Of a stretch of DNA of 64,000 nucleotides, positions 31,248-42,141 are shown in pieces. The DNA lies in assembly GCA_038093515.1 (NCBI GenBank), contig JBBPSI010000048.1:62001-126000 (forward strand). The letters are read 5' to 3'. The stretch is from Butyriboletus loyo. Taxonomy: Eukaryota; Basidiomycota; Agaricomycetes; Boletales; Boletaceae. Position numbers and translations under genes: made by a program. Within the stretch, counting starts at the first letter, position 1. Each line of letters begins with the position of its first letter. The notes beneath the pieces are model-generated. The model did no database searches and was not told the DNA's origin. It saw only the letters and a program-made list of their open reading frames with translations.

Positions 31248-33509
31248 CTAATAGCATGGATCATAGTCCCCGCGATATACTAGCCACCCCCACCACCCGA
31301 CCAACGAGAAGATGACAACACCCGCAAGACCAACGATGGCCCCCATTGCGATCTGCCCGGCTTGGCTGAGTTGTGGGCCACTGCAGCCCTGTTGGTATGC
31401 TGCATCACATGGCATACCCTGCGGCTGTTTGGACTGATAGGCACCGGCTTGCAAAGATGTATAATATGGATCCGAAGTATCGTTGAGGATGTGCATAGCA
31501 GCAAGGGTCAACATAGGTGCGTTATAATCCAGGGCGGGCTGGAAAGTAGATGAGCGTTGAACCAATAACCAGTCTCTACCAACCGACCTCGGTCTCGGGC
31601 CAATCACTACGGATGTCGAAGTAACGGTCGAACTTGTCCGGTCCACCGACAACAGCGCCATATAATATATAAGCCTCTTGAGGAGGATCATTGTTGATAT
31701 CACTAATATTATTGCCACCGCTCGCCATCGCCGAGTGCGGGTTCTGCGGTGAATTGGGGTTGACACCGACGATGTACGGAACTGCGAACGGTGTGATGAT
31801 GTCAAGAACAGAGTATCTACGTGGCCTGAACACAACACCTACCGGACATAGGGTTATTGCCAAGAGCATACTTTACCTGGCTCTTTGCAAAGTTCTGAGA
31901 GTTCCACAATCAATCCCAGAAAAACGCAAAGGCAATGAATATTTACATAGTAGTCTTGCTTCTTCGCCTGTGTCGAGGCAAGAGGGACGTATCGGTTCAG
32001 AAGCATAGCCGAGTTGAGTGCAGGATTGAGGCTAGCATCGTTGGAGTCTCCTGGATAGTACAGGAGACCACCTATCGATTGATGAGATGCCAGTCCTAGC
32101 GTAAATCAAGACACTATACCAGTAGTAGTATACCCGTCTCCACCTCCGTATACAATTCCATCGAAGTACGTCTCAGCCTGTTCCTGCCAAGTGGAAATGT
32201 TGCCGAAAGTAGGATTCGCTTGCGCAATCTGTGCAAATAATACAGGAATTCCAGGGGTTTTCGTATCCCAGTTGAAAACACCTCGGTAGCCAGCGAGACT
32301 GTACTGTGAGTAGTAAGATTGTGCCTGTTCATACAGTGAAGAGGTGTTTGTTGCCCAAGAAAGGAATAGCGCTGCTATAGCAAGTTCGTCGCCAAATCCT
32401 GAGGATGGGTACGCATCGCCCACTTCGGGGACAGAGTTTTGGTACTCGGTCTGGCGAATACTCGCAGCGAAAGTATACAGTGCTTGTGCGTGTTGTAAAA
32501 GCAGCGATGCATACGTAGAATTTTGAAGTGTTGCTGGTCCCGAGTAGGAATTGGAGAAGACGCGGTTCTGGTAGAGATTAGAGCAAGCTGCAAAAGCTGC
32601 TGCCGCACCAGCGGCAGCATCGGTTCCGGGGCTACAAAAAGTCAGGAGGAATGGAGAGCCAAATCTCTGCATAAAACTTTACCTAGTGGCATTGATTTGA
32701 TATGATATTCGTGGGCCAGGTATGGTCTGGTCACCTCCCCAGTAGTTGTTGTCTGTATTAACTAGATATTTCAATGAGTAGGTAATGAAAATAGGGCAAG
32801 GAGATAAACAACACCATCGGAGATCTGAACGAAAAGAGTGTTGTTTGTTGGATGTGCCTTAGAAAGTATAAACTGGGGGTCCTCAAGAAAGATGAGGATG
32901 GCTGGCTTACTTTCATGAGCCAATCTAGGCCCCATCGTAACATGGCGTCGAGGTACGGCGTTTGGTTTGCTAAGTCATAGCCTGCGCCAAGGACTGTGCA
33001 GTTGAGGCAACCATCGCAGAGACCCAAGTCTCACCTTTGCCAAAATCTGTTGCTCCCCAACATACCGACATGAGTGTGAAAGACTAGCCAAAGATGAATA
33101 AGGGATCAATGCCGGGCGGAAAGACGCTAACCAAGGGGAATGTACATTTGATGTAATCTGTAAGACAAATCAGGAGATGTTGTCTCTCGTGACGTGTGAT
33201 TTGGACAGTACCTCCTGCATCGTAATACCCGCCTGTCAGGTCGAGATGAACATCTTGGCCATCAGATAGGGCACTGTCGTTTCTCCACTTGACGCGGTTG
33301 GTCGCGGGGAGGGTACCACTACGTTGCGCTTCGTAAAAATAGAGAAGATCGCCAAGGAGCGATGACCACTGGGAATTTGGGATGACACCACCCGAAGTGG
33401 AGACAGCTCCGGTGGAAGCATTTGGGGGCATGAAAGGAGGCTCCGGGAGGGGTAGCTGGGCAAATGCATGGGCAGCGAGGAGGAGAAGTGGAGAAAGCGA
33501 CCACTGCAT
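31248..33509 (-). CDS. GH9 endoglucanase with C-terminal membrane anchor
   Basis: Family 9 glycoside hydrolase (inverting endo-beta-1,4-glucanase). The ATG at 33509 begins [20 protein letters not shown], a clear signal peptide. Exon 1 (33212-33509) splices to restore the catalytic-base motif [16 protein letters not shown], followed by [104 protein letters not shown] and the region of the catalytic Glu, [16 protein letters not shown]. After the domain comes a Cys-containing spacer and a single transmembrane helix ([20 protein letters not shown]) with a short cytoplasmic tail ending DPCY. The anchor suggests action at the plasma membrane or wall rather than free secretion. It is divergent from a Gfo/Idh gene, 172 bases apart. 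Confidence 0.9.
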
Positions 33510-33642
33510 GCCAGGAACTTGGTGATCGTCGAGATCGAACCATGCGATCACGTGGTCAACCAGACATAGTCACGAGAAAATGATGTCATCCAATACCCGG
33601 CTCCGTTCCGGGAAAGCGGCCCGAGGGATCGTCTGAAGAGTC

Positions 33643-33650
33643 TATATAAA
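33643..33650 (+). promoter_or_regulatory. TATA box of Gfo/Idh oxidoreductase gene
   Basis: TATATAAA lies 31 bases before the ATG at 33682 in the 172-base divergent promoter shared with the GH9 gene. The short distance implies a very short 5' leader if used. Confidence 0.45.
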
Positions 33651-33681
33651 CTTGAGGACCGCATGAAGGCCCTCTCCATCG

Positions 33682-35011
33682 ATGGCGCCAATAAAAACGT
33701 GTGTCCTCGGTGTTGGCCTCGCAGGTCTAACCTTTCACATCCCCTTTATACTTGCTCTTCCTGATCTATTCACTCTTCATGCTGTGTTGGAACGTAACCC
33801 GCAATCCCCTGGAGGTAAAGTCAAGGAACGTTTCGGTGTCGAGACAAAGATATACAGGACGATAGAAGATGTGGTTGGTGACAATGAAATCGAGCTCGTG
33901 ATCGTTGGCACCCCCAATCACACTCACTATTCCCTGGCGAAGGCTGCCCTGGAAGCTGGAAAACACGGTATATATCTCTTCGTGGCTGTTCCCAGAGTCT
34001 CTGACATCGTAACAGTCCTTGTTGACAAACCCATCACGGAAACCGTGACCCAAGCCAGGGAGCTTGATGCAATAGCAAAGTCAAAGGGACTTGTCCTGTA
34101 TGGATACCAGAACAGGCGGTGGGATTCCGATCACATTGCTCTTAAACGGCTCTTAGCACTTCCCCCTTCGTCTCCACAACATCTGGGAAATCTCCTAGAA
34201 TTCGAATCACAGTGAGCACTATGCCAGAGCGCCAGCGGCTAGGTCACTGACATATGAATTTCAGCTATGATCGATACCGCCCGGGTATTAGGGCATCCTG
34301 GAAGGATAATGCTGGTGCTGTTTATGATCTTGGATCGCACCTTTTGGATCAAGCTCTAAAGCTCTTCGGCCGACCAGCCAAGATCACTGCGTTCATCCAG
34401 AACATACGCGGTGTCACTAAATCCGAAGTCGACGATATCGTGCGCACAATCTCAGTACTCTTTCCTGGGAATACATCTTAAGTGGGTATGCAACCACAGT
34501 TCACGATTTACCTACACTACAACGTCGGAAGTCCCTTCCCCAACCCGTTCACCGTGCTGCTTCGTTCCCATATCCTATCCGCGAGGGCGCCGCAGCTACG
34601 CTACGTGGTTCGCGGAACCAAAGGAGTATTCACAAAGTATGGCCTGGATACGCAAGAAGAACAACTCAAGGCTATGCCCAATGTGAATAGCATTTTTGCA
34701 TCCGCATACGGGCAAGAACCCCAGGAAATCTACGGCACTGTCGAAAACATCGCGCCGGACAACACGACCATCACCAAATCCATGTAAGAGAATGTTGTCT
34801 CGCTACAGTGTACTAGAATTGACTGTATCTAAGCTGGCCTTCGGAAGCCCCAGGGCAATATGTTGGATTATTTAGAAACCTGGCGGCAGCTGTCCGATAC
34901 CACGAGGAGTTGGAGGTCAAATGGGCAGAAACTACACAGGTCATAGAGATGATCGAGCTAGCATACAAGAGCTCTGAAGAAAGTCGTACGCTAGAAGTTC
35001 CTGAGCAGTAG
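33682..35011 (+). CDS. Gfo/Idh/MocA-family NAD(P)-dependent oxidoreductase
   Basis: N-terminal Rossmann domain with GVGLAGLTFHIPFILALPDL, the block IELVIVGTPNHTHYSLAKAA and the family's (D/E)KP motif in VLVDKPITETVTQARELDAI, restored by an intron after GKH. The C-terminal dehydrogenase domain reads YGYQNRRWDSDHIALKRLL, then after an intron HYDRYRPGIRASWKDNAGAV and YDLGSHLLDQALKLFGRP. Later exons give RGTKGVFTKYGLDTQEEQL and finally AVRYHEELEVKWAETTQVIE, with TAG at 35009-35011. It looks like the yeast Ydr111/Ygr-type sugar or diol dehydrogenase relatives, but the substrate cannot be read from sequence. No break was found. Confidence 0.82.
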
Positions 35012-35103
35012 TCAAGTTGTATGATAGGAAGTTGACCATGATCATGCACGTGACCTCCACGTATACAGAGACTGCTTGCTCGTTGTCATCGACGGTCACC
35101 ACC

Positions 35104-36846
35104 ATGTCCGTCCCCACTGTGGTCATCCACGTTGAGCTGCCCGCATATTCAAACTCTTTCCACATCCAAGTACCAGAAAGTGCGACCGTACTAGACGTTA
35201 AACAAGCCATATCCTGCGAGTGCATCGGACATCCTCGGCCAGAGGGTCAGCGCGTGATATGGAGAGGTCGGTGCTTGGATGATCAGGAGAAAATAAGCGA
35301 ACTATGGCCGGTAAGAAGAGCATTGGTGGCCCCGTCAGAGTCCTCACATCCACTCCGTTTAGAGCCAAGACGACCAACGTACCGTCCATCTGTCTGTGCG
35401 ACCATCAGCTTGGATGAGTGATCTACCAAGCGCCGGTACTACCACATTGCCACCTAATCCAGCCAGAGAGAGTTCTTCCATGGGGTCCCAACAGCGTTCC
35501 ACTCCCCCGGATGACAGTCTCGCATTCATTCGCTTCAAGCACTCGCAGGCACTCTGTTTACTTTCCAACTCCAAGTTGGCCGCTCCCAGTCCACCAGAGG
35601 ACGTGAATGTCAAGCGGAGTGAGGCGAAGCTTACACTCCAGCGGTTAGGATATACTTGGCCAGATATCTTGGACGCCACCCCTCCGTTGGCGAGTACTCC
35701 CTCTGCCAATACCCTCGACTACGAGATTGTCACCTTCGAGTGCGAGCATTCCATTGTGATAGGTCTCTTTGTCCTAATTATGCTTACAGTCGCAGAGCAT
35801 ATCTCTCCCTTCTTTCCCCGAGGGGTACACCCTCTCCCTCGCAGGTGCATGCTCTCAATGTCCTCACGTATACTTTCTCTATCCTCTCTTTGCCATCACC
35901 ACCACCACCGACGCCCACTCCCTCGGTCCCAGATACGTCATCCGTCCCTCCACATGTGAACGACCTTCTCCGAGAGCTCGGTCTTCCGCTTCTTCGAGCA
36001 GCGCCAAATGCCAACGTCGATGTCACCGTTCAACCGGATGTCGCAGGAGCACCTCTCATCCCAGAGCATGCCGAAGGAAATGTTCTTAGAGAGATACCCA
36101 TGCGCGCCCTCCTCGCTCCCTTATTAATGGTCGTTTTTCGAACGGTGCTCCTCCTTTATTTCTTTTCTCCCACACGCAAGCCCATACTAGGATTGTGCCT
36201 GATCGCATGGATCATTTACGAGATGTGGACTCATGTTCGCATCGTTATTCTGCGACCATTAGATAGGGCTGGCGGTAACGGAGCGGACGGTGCGCAGGTT
36301 AGAGGAGCCGCTGATGTTGCTCCCGTTGTCGCCCCCGTAGCTCAAGACAACGACCGTGTTGGAGACCGGAATCCGCTGCGACCAGGAGGTCGTGCCCCGA
36401 ACACCGAGCCAACTCGCGACGCTCAACAAGCGCAAGGACCTCCAATACCAACGCAATCAAATAGGATTCTAGATAGCCTCGCCCTTACAAACGTCCATAA
36501 CGAGAACAAACTACTATGGCCCCTGCAACGGCCCACGACAGTTCCTGAACCGCCAAGTTTCCTCCACAAAGCGACGTCCTTCTTCTCTCTGCTTGTGGTT
36601 ACCTTGCACCCAGAGGTGTACAATCGGAGAAGAGTTGCCCTTCGTCAGCGAGAAGGTCGGTTGCGTACGGAAATGAACGCCATGGAGCGGGGTGCGGAAG
36701 CGAGAAACGGCGAGCAAGAGTCAAGCGAGGAAGAACGAAGGAGAGATGCGTTTAGACAACAGCTCCAGACTCAACACGCCCAACGAGCAGCATGGGTCAA
36801 GCGCTATGCTGAACGTGTCAGGCAAGATGATTGGGTAGAGGAGTAG
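35104..36846 (+). CDS. HERP/Usa1-like membrane protein with N-terminal ubiquitin-like domain
   Basis: The ATG at 35104 opens a ubiquitin-like domain (VVIHVELPAYSNSFHIQVPE, ATVLDVKQAIS, RVIWRGRCLDDQEKISELWP, then after an intron SQDDQRTVHLSVRP). The middle is Pro/Ser-rich and ends in a domain spliced at TTCGA|GTGCGA to AYLSLLSPRG. Around two thirds along, two hydrophobic segments (LLMVVFRTVLLLYFF and ILGLCLIAWIIYEMW) are close enough to form a hairpin. The C-terminus is charged and helical. This order, UBL, linker, paired membrane segments, matches animal HERP and the functional analogue Usa1, which scaffold the Hrd1 ER-degradation ligase. Function is inferred from architecture. Confidence 0.65.
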
Positions 36847-36971
36847 ATGAGTATTTAACACCTTCATTTGTACATCTCTCGGGATATTATTTATCATTGG
36901 AAGTAATCATCTACTTTGATTGCACGCGATTTGACCGCAATGAACTAGTCTGAATGTGCAGGATATAGTCA

Positions 36972-38207
36972 TCATTCGCTTTCATCCTCATCATCCTCAT
37001 CCTCGTCTGCGAATTCACTCAATAGAGGTCCACTACCATCGGATCCATTGGCATCGCCAAATTCTCCTACACCTTCACCCTCGTCCTCGTCTTCATCCTC
37101 CTCATCCTCGCTTTCTCCTCCTAATTCGACGTCTTCTACACTACCTTCTTCGTCGCCACTCTCTATGGGGGGTTCTATGTTCATCCGATCCCCCTCTTCT
37201 TCGCTCTCTCCTTCCACGTATCGAGTTGGCCGCCGGGCATTGGATGGATGGGTAAGGGTGCGACTTTTCGATGCCAATGACGCAGGAGCCGAGGAAGATC
37301 GCGTTTCAATTTGGGACAACACCATATCGAGCTTTCCGTTCAAGGACAACAAACTTTCATGTAATGCCAATCGCGTTGTCAATGTAGCATGGAGACCTGC
37401 CAATCTGGCTACCAAGTCCGGCATCTAGAATTAGTGAGATCTTCGAAGAAAGGACGCGTAGACAACCCAAACGCACTGTCATGAGATGACCACTGTGTAC
37501 AGTGAGCGTTGTTTTTATCCAGGAGATTAAAACTGTGCCTCTCTGTGAACTAGCACCTCCGCCACCGCCCTTCATATTCGCAGCTCTTGCGCCTCTTCCT
37601 AGTCTCTCCATGCAGGCTAAGAGAAGGGGTAGCGCAAGTTGAGGAGGCAACCGTCTCACGGTATTTCGAATGAGCATGATGTCAGAGTGCGCTAAACATG
37701 TCTCCAAAAGCCGTGAGTCAGACGAATGTAAAGCTTGTATGAGTGTCCGTGTAAGCGAATGCGCAGGTACGACATTAGGGGAATCTGGCTGTCTGTCAGG
37801 CCTTGAAGACGCGCCAGGCTCCTTGTCGTTGTCTGATTCTGAGTCCTTGTTCCCGGCGTCGGCGCCATTCAAGGCCGACAATCTCTGTCCAAGACTTAGT
37901 TCAGCGAGGTCGGCGTCGAGAGTTCCTTCTACTTGGCGAGCTGCGAGATCTTCGAGGGCTTGGTCCTGCCCGAGTTCCGTGCCAGAATGTATGGCCAACG
38001 TCGAGGACTCGGCATAGCGGGCATTTTTGGGTGCGATCTGAGATTATGAGACACCCAACGGTGGTTATGGGACTCTGGTGTACTCACTGTAGTCGCGGTG
38101 TGATTTTCTATCCGTGTCTCGTCGGTAGCAATGTGGGGCGCAGGGACGGTAGTCTTCCGCACGGATGATTTTGTACGCGGTTTCTTCGGCCTCGGTGCGG
38201 CGTCCAT
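36972..38207 (-). CDS. Utp12-domain small-subunit processome protein (UTP5/WDR43-like C-terminus only)
   Basis: Three exons on the minus strand (38093-38207, then to about 37480, then 36972-37429). The N-terminus MDAAPRPKKPRTKSSVRK is basic. The central part contains the Utp12 helical domain (HSLTRTLIQALHSSDSRLLE, TCLAHSDIMLIRNTVRRLPP, LALPLLLACMERLGRGARAA, VLISWIKTTLTVHSGHLMT, MPDLVARLAGLHATLTTRL). The tail is extremely acidic (runs of Asp/Glu from about 37160 down). In yeast Utp5 and human WDR43 this domain follows a WD40 propeller; no propeller is encoded here. The assignment to U3 snoRNP/90S pre-ribosome assembly follows from the domain; the exact orthologue is unsure. Confidence 0.75.
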
Positions 38208-38529
38208 TGTAGAGTCTGTAAACCAACCGGCCTGCCCAACGTTTAAAAAAAATGCACTTCGTCAAGGATGAATTGGCGCACTTTCGACAGCTTTGATGGT
38301 AGAAAGAATAAAATTGTTTTGATAACACATCCGAGCGTTTGACTTGCCTGATCGGTGACAAATTTGCCGGATCCCACCACAACTCGCTGAACAGTCCAGT
38401 CCCGCCAAACTCTGTCCCACTCTTCTAGAGTGCTCAATCTCATCCGCTCGCCTTCTCGGCGGTATCGTTTCACATAACTTGCACTAGTCTTGCAAGTTGA
38501 TAACCCCTACTTGTCACTCAAATCTCAGC

Positions 38530-40088
38530 ATGAACTACATCCAGGTAAACATGACCCATCGTCTCGCCATGCTTTCGTACTGACATAAACTAGCTAGAGA
38601 AACTAGGTACAGACTCCATCTTTGATTCAGATGGCGGTTCCGCTCATTGATCCCGATACAGGTGAGGGCACATACGCTACGGTGTACAAGGTATCGTCCC
38701 CGCTCTCGCCGTTGGATCCTCTTCTCACTGCGTTTGACGTAGGGGCGCTCCAGGACCACCAATGAAATCGTCGCTTTGAAGGAGATTCACCTGGATGCGG
38801 AGGAAGGCACGCCATCCACTGCCATCCGGGAAATTTCCCTTATGAAGGAGTTGAAGCACGTCAACATCGTGCGCCTTCACGACGTCATACACACGGAGAC
38901 AAAACTCGTTCTGATATTCGAGTACTGTGACCAAGATCTTAAAAAGTATATGGATCAACACGGCGACCGCGGCGCTCTCGAACCCGCGACGGTTCGAAGC
39001 TTCATGTATCAACTCCTTAAGGGCACCTCTTTCTGTCACGAAAACCGTGTATTGCACCGTGATCTCAAGCCCCAGAATCTTCTTATCAATCGCAAAGGGG
39101 AGCTCAAACTAGGTGACTTTGGATTGGCACGGGCTTTTGGAGTCCCTGTCAACACGTTCTCGAACGAGGCATGTAGCAGCATTTTTTGCACTTCGGGTTT
39201 TTCTTTGAACACCTATTTTAGGTTGTTACCCTGTGGTACCGCGCTCCCGACGTGCTCTTGGGTTCTCGGACATATAACACTTCCATCGATGTTTGGTCGT
39301 GCGGATGTATATTTGCAGAAATGATCTCGGGTGTGCCTCTATTCCGTGGTCGCGACAACCAAGATCAGCTCCTCCACATCATGCGGATCATAGGCACCCC
39401 GGACGACCGTGTGCTGAGGAAGATAGCCACCGATTCAGTACGTGGTCCCAAGTTACCCCCCGTGTTTATTTTCACCTCATCGCCCGATAGCCGGAAATTA
39501 CTATCAAGCAATACCCCAAATACCCCAAACTTTCCTTTCAACAAGTTCTCCCAAAAGCGTCGCCTCCGGGTACGTCCTCTGCTTCGAATAAAAAAACCCT
39601 CTGTTGACGTGATCCTGATAGCAATCGACCTACTCGAGCGTCTGCTCCAATTTGATCCCAGCAAGCGAATCACCGCCACAGAAGCGTTATCGCACCCCTA
39701 CTTTACATCTACGGCCAGCCCTGCATATGGTCCATCTCCGACACCTGGGTCAATGCCGCCCCCTCAATTTAATTTCCCCCATCCTCACCCACATGTCCAC
39801 CATCAGCCACAGCCACAAGTCCCGCAGCAGCAACAACAAACTCAGCAACCACAGCAGATAATAGTTCAACAGCCAGGACAACAACTTGTTCCTCAGCAAC
39901 CAGGGTACCCCCCTCACCCGCAGTCAATGTTTGTTACACAGGACGCTGCACGTATGCAGGTTCAGGCGCAAGTACAAGCCATGGCGCAAGCACAAGCCCA
40001 AGTTGCCCATGCTCATGCTCAGGCTCACGTTAATCCGCAGGGCTACGGAGCTGGCGGGTACCCGGCACAGTATCAGCATCCCAGGTGA
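38530..40088 (+). CDS. PHO85: Cyclin-dependent kinase Pho85 with Gln-rich C-terminal tail
   Basis: The gene opens with three very small exons: 38530-38544 (15 bases), 38594-38606 (13 bases) and 38662-38690 (29 bases), giving [19 protein letters not shown], the Gly-rich loop. Exon 4 begins at 38743 ([17 protein letters not shown]). Kinase motifs are complete: [36 protein letters not shown], then after a GC-AG intron (39169-39221) [20 protein letters not shown] and [15 protein letters not shown]. The end of the domain is [23 protein letters not shown]. Pho85 usually stops shortly after this; here about 125 residues follow, rich in Pro, His, Gln, Ala ([16 protein letters not shown] and [16 protein letters not shown]). 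The kinase acts in phosphate and nutrient signalling with various cyclins. Confidence 0.92.
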
Positions 40089-40263
40089 TCTCTATTCTTG
40101 TCGTCCATGTCGTTTTACTTGTCTTGTACTGTTTTCGATGAGTCGATGTGGTGTTGTAGGATGTATAGAACACATTACAGCCAGTTTATAGTTTTCTGAA
40201 CGTGGGAGAGCGTTTTACCTCCCAAACGTAAAACACAATCGCAGTACCTCTTGGTCTACGACG

Positions 40264-41854
40264 ATGTCAACGTTTGACTCACTTGTCGCCGACTTGACTC
40301 GCGACGTGTACCGTGTGCAACCAAAAGATGCTCTCCAGTTCTGTGCCAATTGGTTTCAGTCGCGTTTGGAAGAGCAGCGTACACGTACACGGGACGCGTT
40401 GGCTCTCCGTGGACACTCGTCCACACAAGACCAGCTCCCTGCCGATTTCTATGTCGACACTCTCGCCCCCCGCAACGTAACCCCGACACCCGTCTCCCCG
40501 TTCTCACACGTCGCTACCTTGCGCCGTGCATCTTCGTTCCACACCACCTTCTCCCACAGCCCTTTTGGCAGACTGAATGTCCCCGGGAATGCATTGCTCT
40601 CTGTCGATGCCAACGGTGCTAGCAATGGCATGGGACCACCCACGTTCACGCTTGACGGTCGTGAACTTCCTCCCACCTCTCCCCTCTCCACCGATCCATC
40701 CAACTCTTTTGCGCGATATGACGCCACATCCACACCCACTATGTCCAACTCTCTCTCGTTGGGTCCGAGTGACTACCTACAGGCCCCCTCCGCCACTATC
40801 TTGGCGCGTCGCACATCCGTTAGCGCAGAGCCGATTGCCGTTGACAGTGGCCACGATGATCCTCTACCTGTTTACCCCAAAACACCTGACCAACTCCGCC
40901 GTATCAAAGCGTCCATTGCAAGCAACTTCATATTTCGTGACCTGGATGAGGAACAAGAAACCGGCGTGCTGAAAGCCATGCAGGAGCGTCACGTGAACAA
41001 GGATGAAGTGGTCATTCGGCAAGGTGATGTAGGAGAATACTTTTACGTCGTCGAATCTGGTCTTTTTCATTGTTACATTCGCCCCGAACCCTTACCACCT
41101 ACATGGCTTACGGACAATCCATCCTCGACCACGTCGTCCCAAGCCGACAAGTTCCTGCAGCCTGGTTATCATGCTGTTTATGGACGCAAGGTCATGGAGT
41201 GCAAGCCAGGGAACTCGTTTGGGGAGCTTGCCCTGATGTATGGACATCCCCGTGCAGCGACCGTACAAGCTATAGAGCCGTCGACTGTGTGGGCACTGGA
41301 TCGTACCACGTTCCGAACTATCATTTTGAAGGCAGCGCATAGGCGACGGACCATGTACGAGCACTTTTTGTCCACGGTCCCACTGCTTTCCTCCCTTGAG
41401 CCTGGGGAAAGAAGCAAGATCGCGGACGCCCTTGTGAGCAGGGTGTATCCTGACGGAGAAGCAGTTGTCAGCCAAGGCGAGATGGGAGATACCTTTTTCT
41501 TCGTCGAGGAGGGAGAAGCCGTTGTCACCAAAAAGCAGGGGGGCGAGGAAGATGAATGGCGCGAGATCGCTGTCGGTCGCCTCAAGAAAGGGGATTACTT
41601 TGGAGGTGAGCATTTCGTTGGAGCACTGTGTGTATATCAATGCCAAAGTATATGTGACAGAGCTGTCTTTACTCCGACTCGCGCCGAGAGCTGCGACGGT
41701 GAGTGCAGTGCACCGGGCTGACCAGAGCCAGCCCAAGCTCAAAGTTGCGGCGCTGGATGCGCCGTCCTTTACGCGACTCCTTGGACCGCTGAGGGAGATC
41801 ATGGAGAGAACGGCTGGAGAGAGCTATGGCTTGGTGCCAAGGTCCAGTCGCTGA
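40264..41854 (+). CDS. BCY1: cAMP-dependent protein kinase regulatory subunit
   Basis: Inhibitory subunit of PKA. Two exons (40264-41605 and 41661-41854) give 511 residues. Order: N-terminal RII-type docking/dimerisation helix region (LVADLTRDVYRVQPKDALQF CANWFQSRLEEQR), a long Ser/Thr/Pro linker, the pseudosubstrate-like site RRTSVSAE (about residue 182), then two cyclic-nucleotide-binding domains. CNB-A contains VVIRQGDVGEYFYVVESG and the phosphate-binding cassette NSFGELALMYGHPRAATVQA; CNB-B contains EAVVSQGEMGDTFFFVEEGE and GDYFGELSLLRLAPRAATVS, the latter restored by the intron. The serine in the inhibitor site makes it a type II, autophosphorylatable form. Nothing unusual was seen. Confidence 0.93.
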
Positions 41855-42141
41855 ACCGGATGAGGAGTTTATTGGTGATCTTGTAGCATCTGTTGGTATA
41901 CCTTGTAGTGAGTTGGTTGGTTGTATCGTATTGTATAGAACGGTTGCTGAGTGTGTTGCGATGCCAACCAGACGAGACTAAAAGTCTGACAGTGTTCCAT
42001 ACCTTCTTCTGTTCCCTTCCCTCACCCCGCGCTCGTTCTCGTCCATGTGCCCACAACTGGCAACAAGTCGCGTTTGAGATAGTCCGTCGATTAGCTTGCA
42101 AGTCATTCCTTCTTTCTCGCCCATCAAGCAACGACCTGGCC

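Noticed and set aside
31064..31262. Small secreted protein gene overlapping the GH9 stop
   Set aside because: Only one short frame, no homology recognised and it lies in the expected 3' leader of GH9; kept as a finding, not as a gene.
36956..37428. His/Pro/Ser-rich plus-strand frames
   Set aside because: These are antisense reads of the Asp/Glu-rich tail of the Utp12-domain protein.
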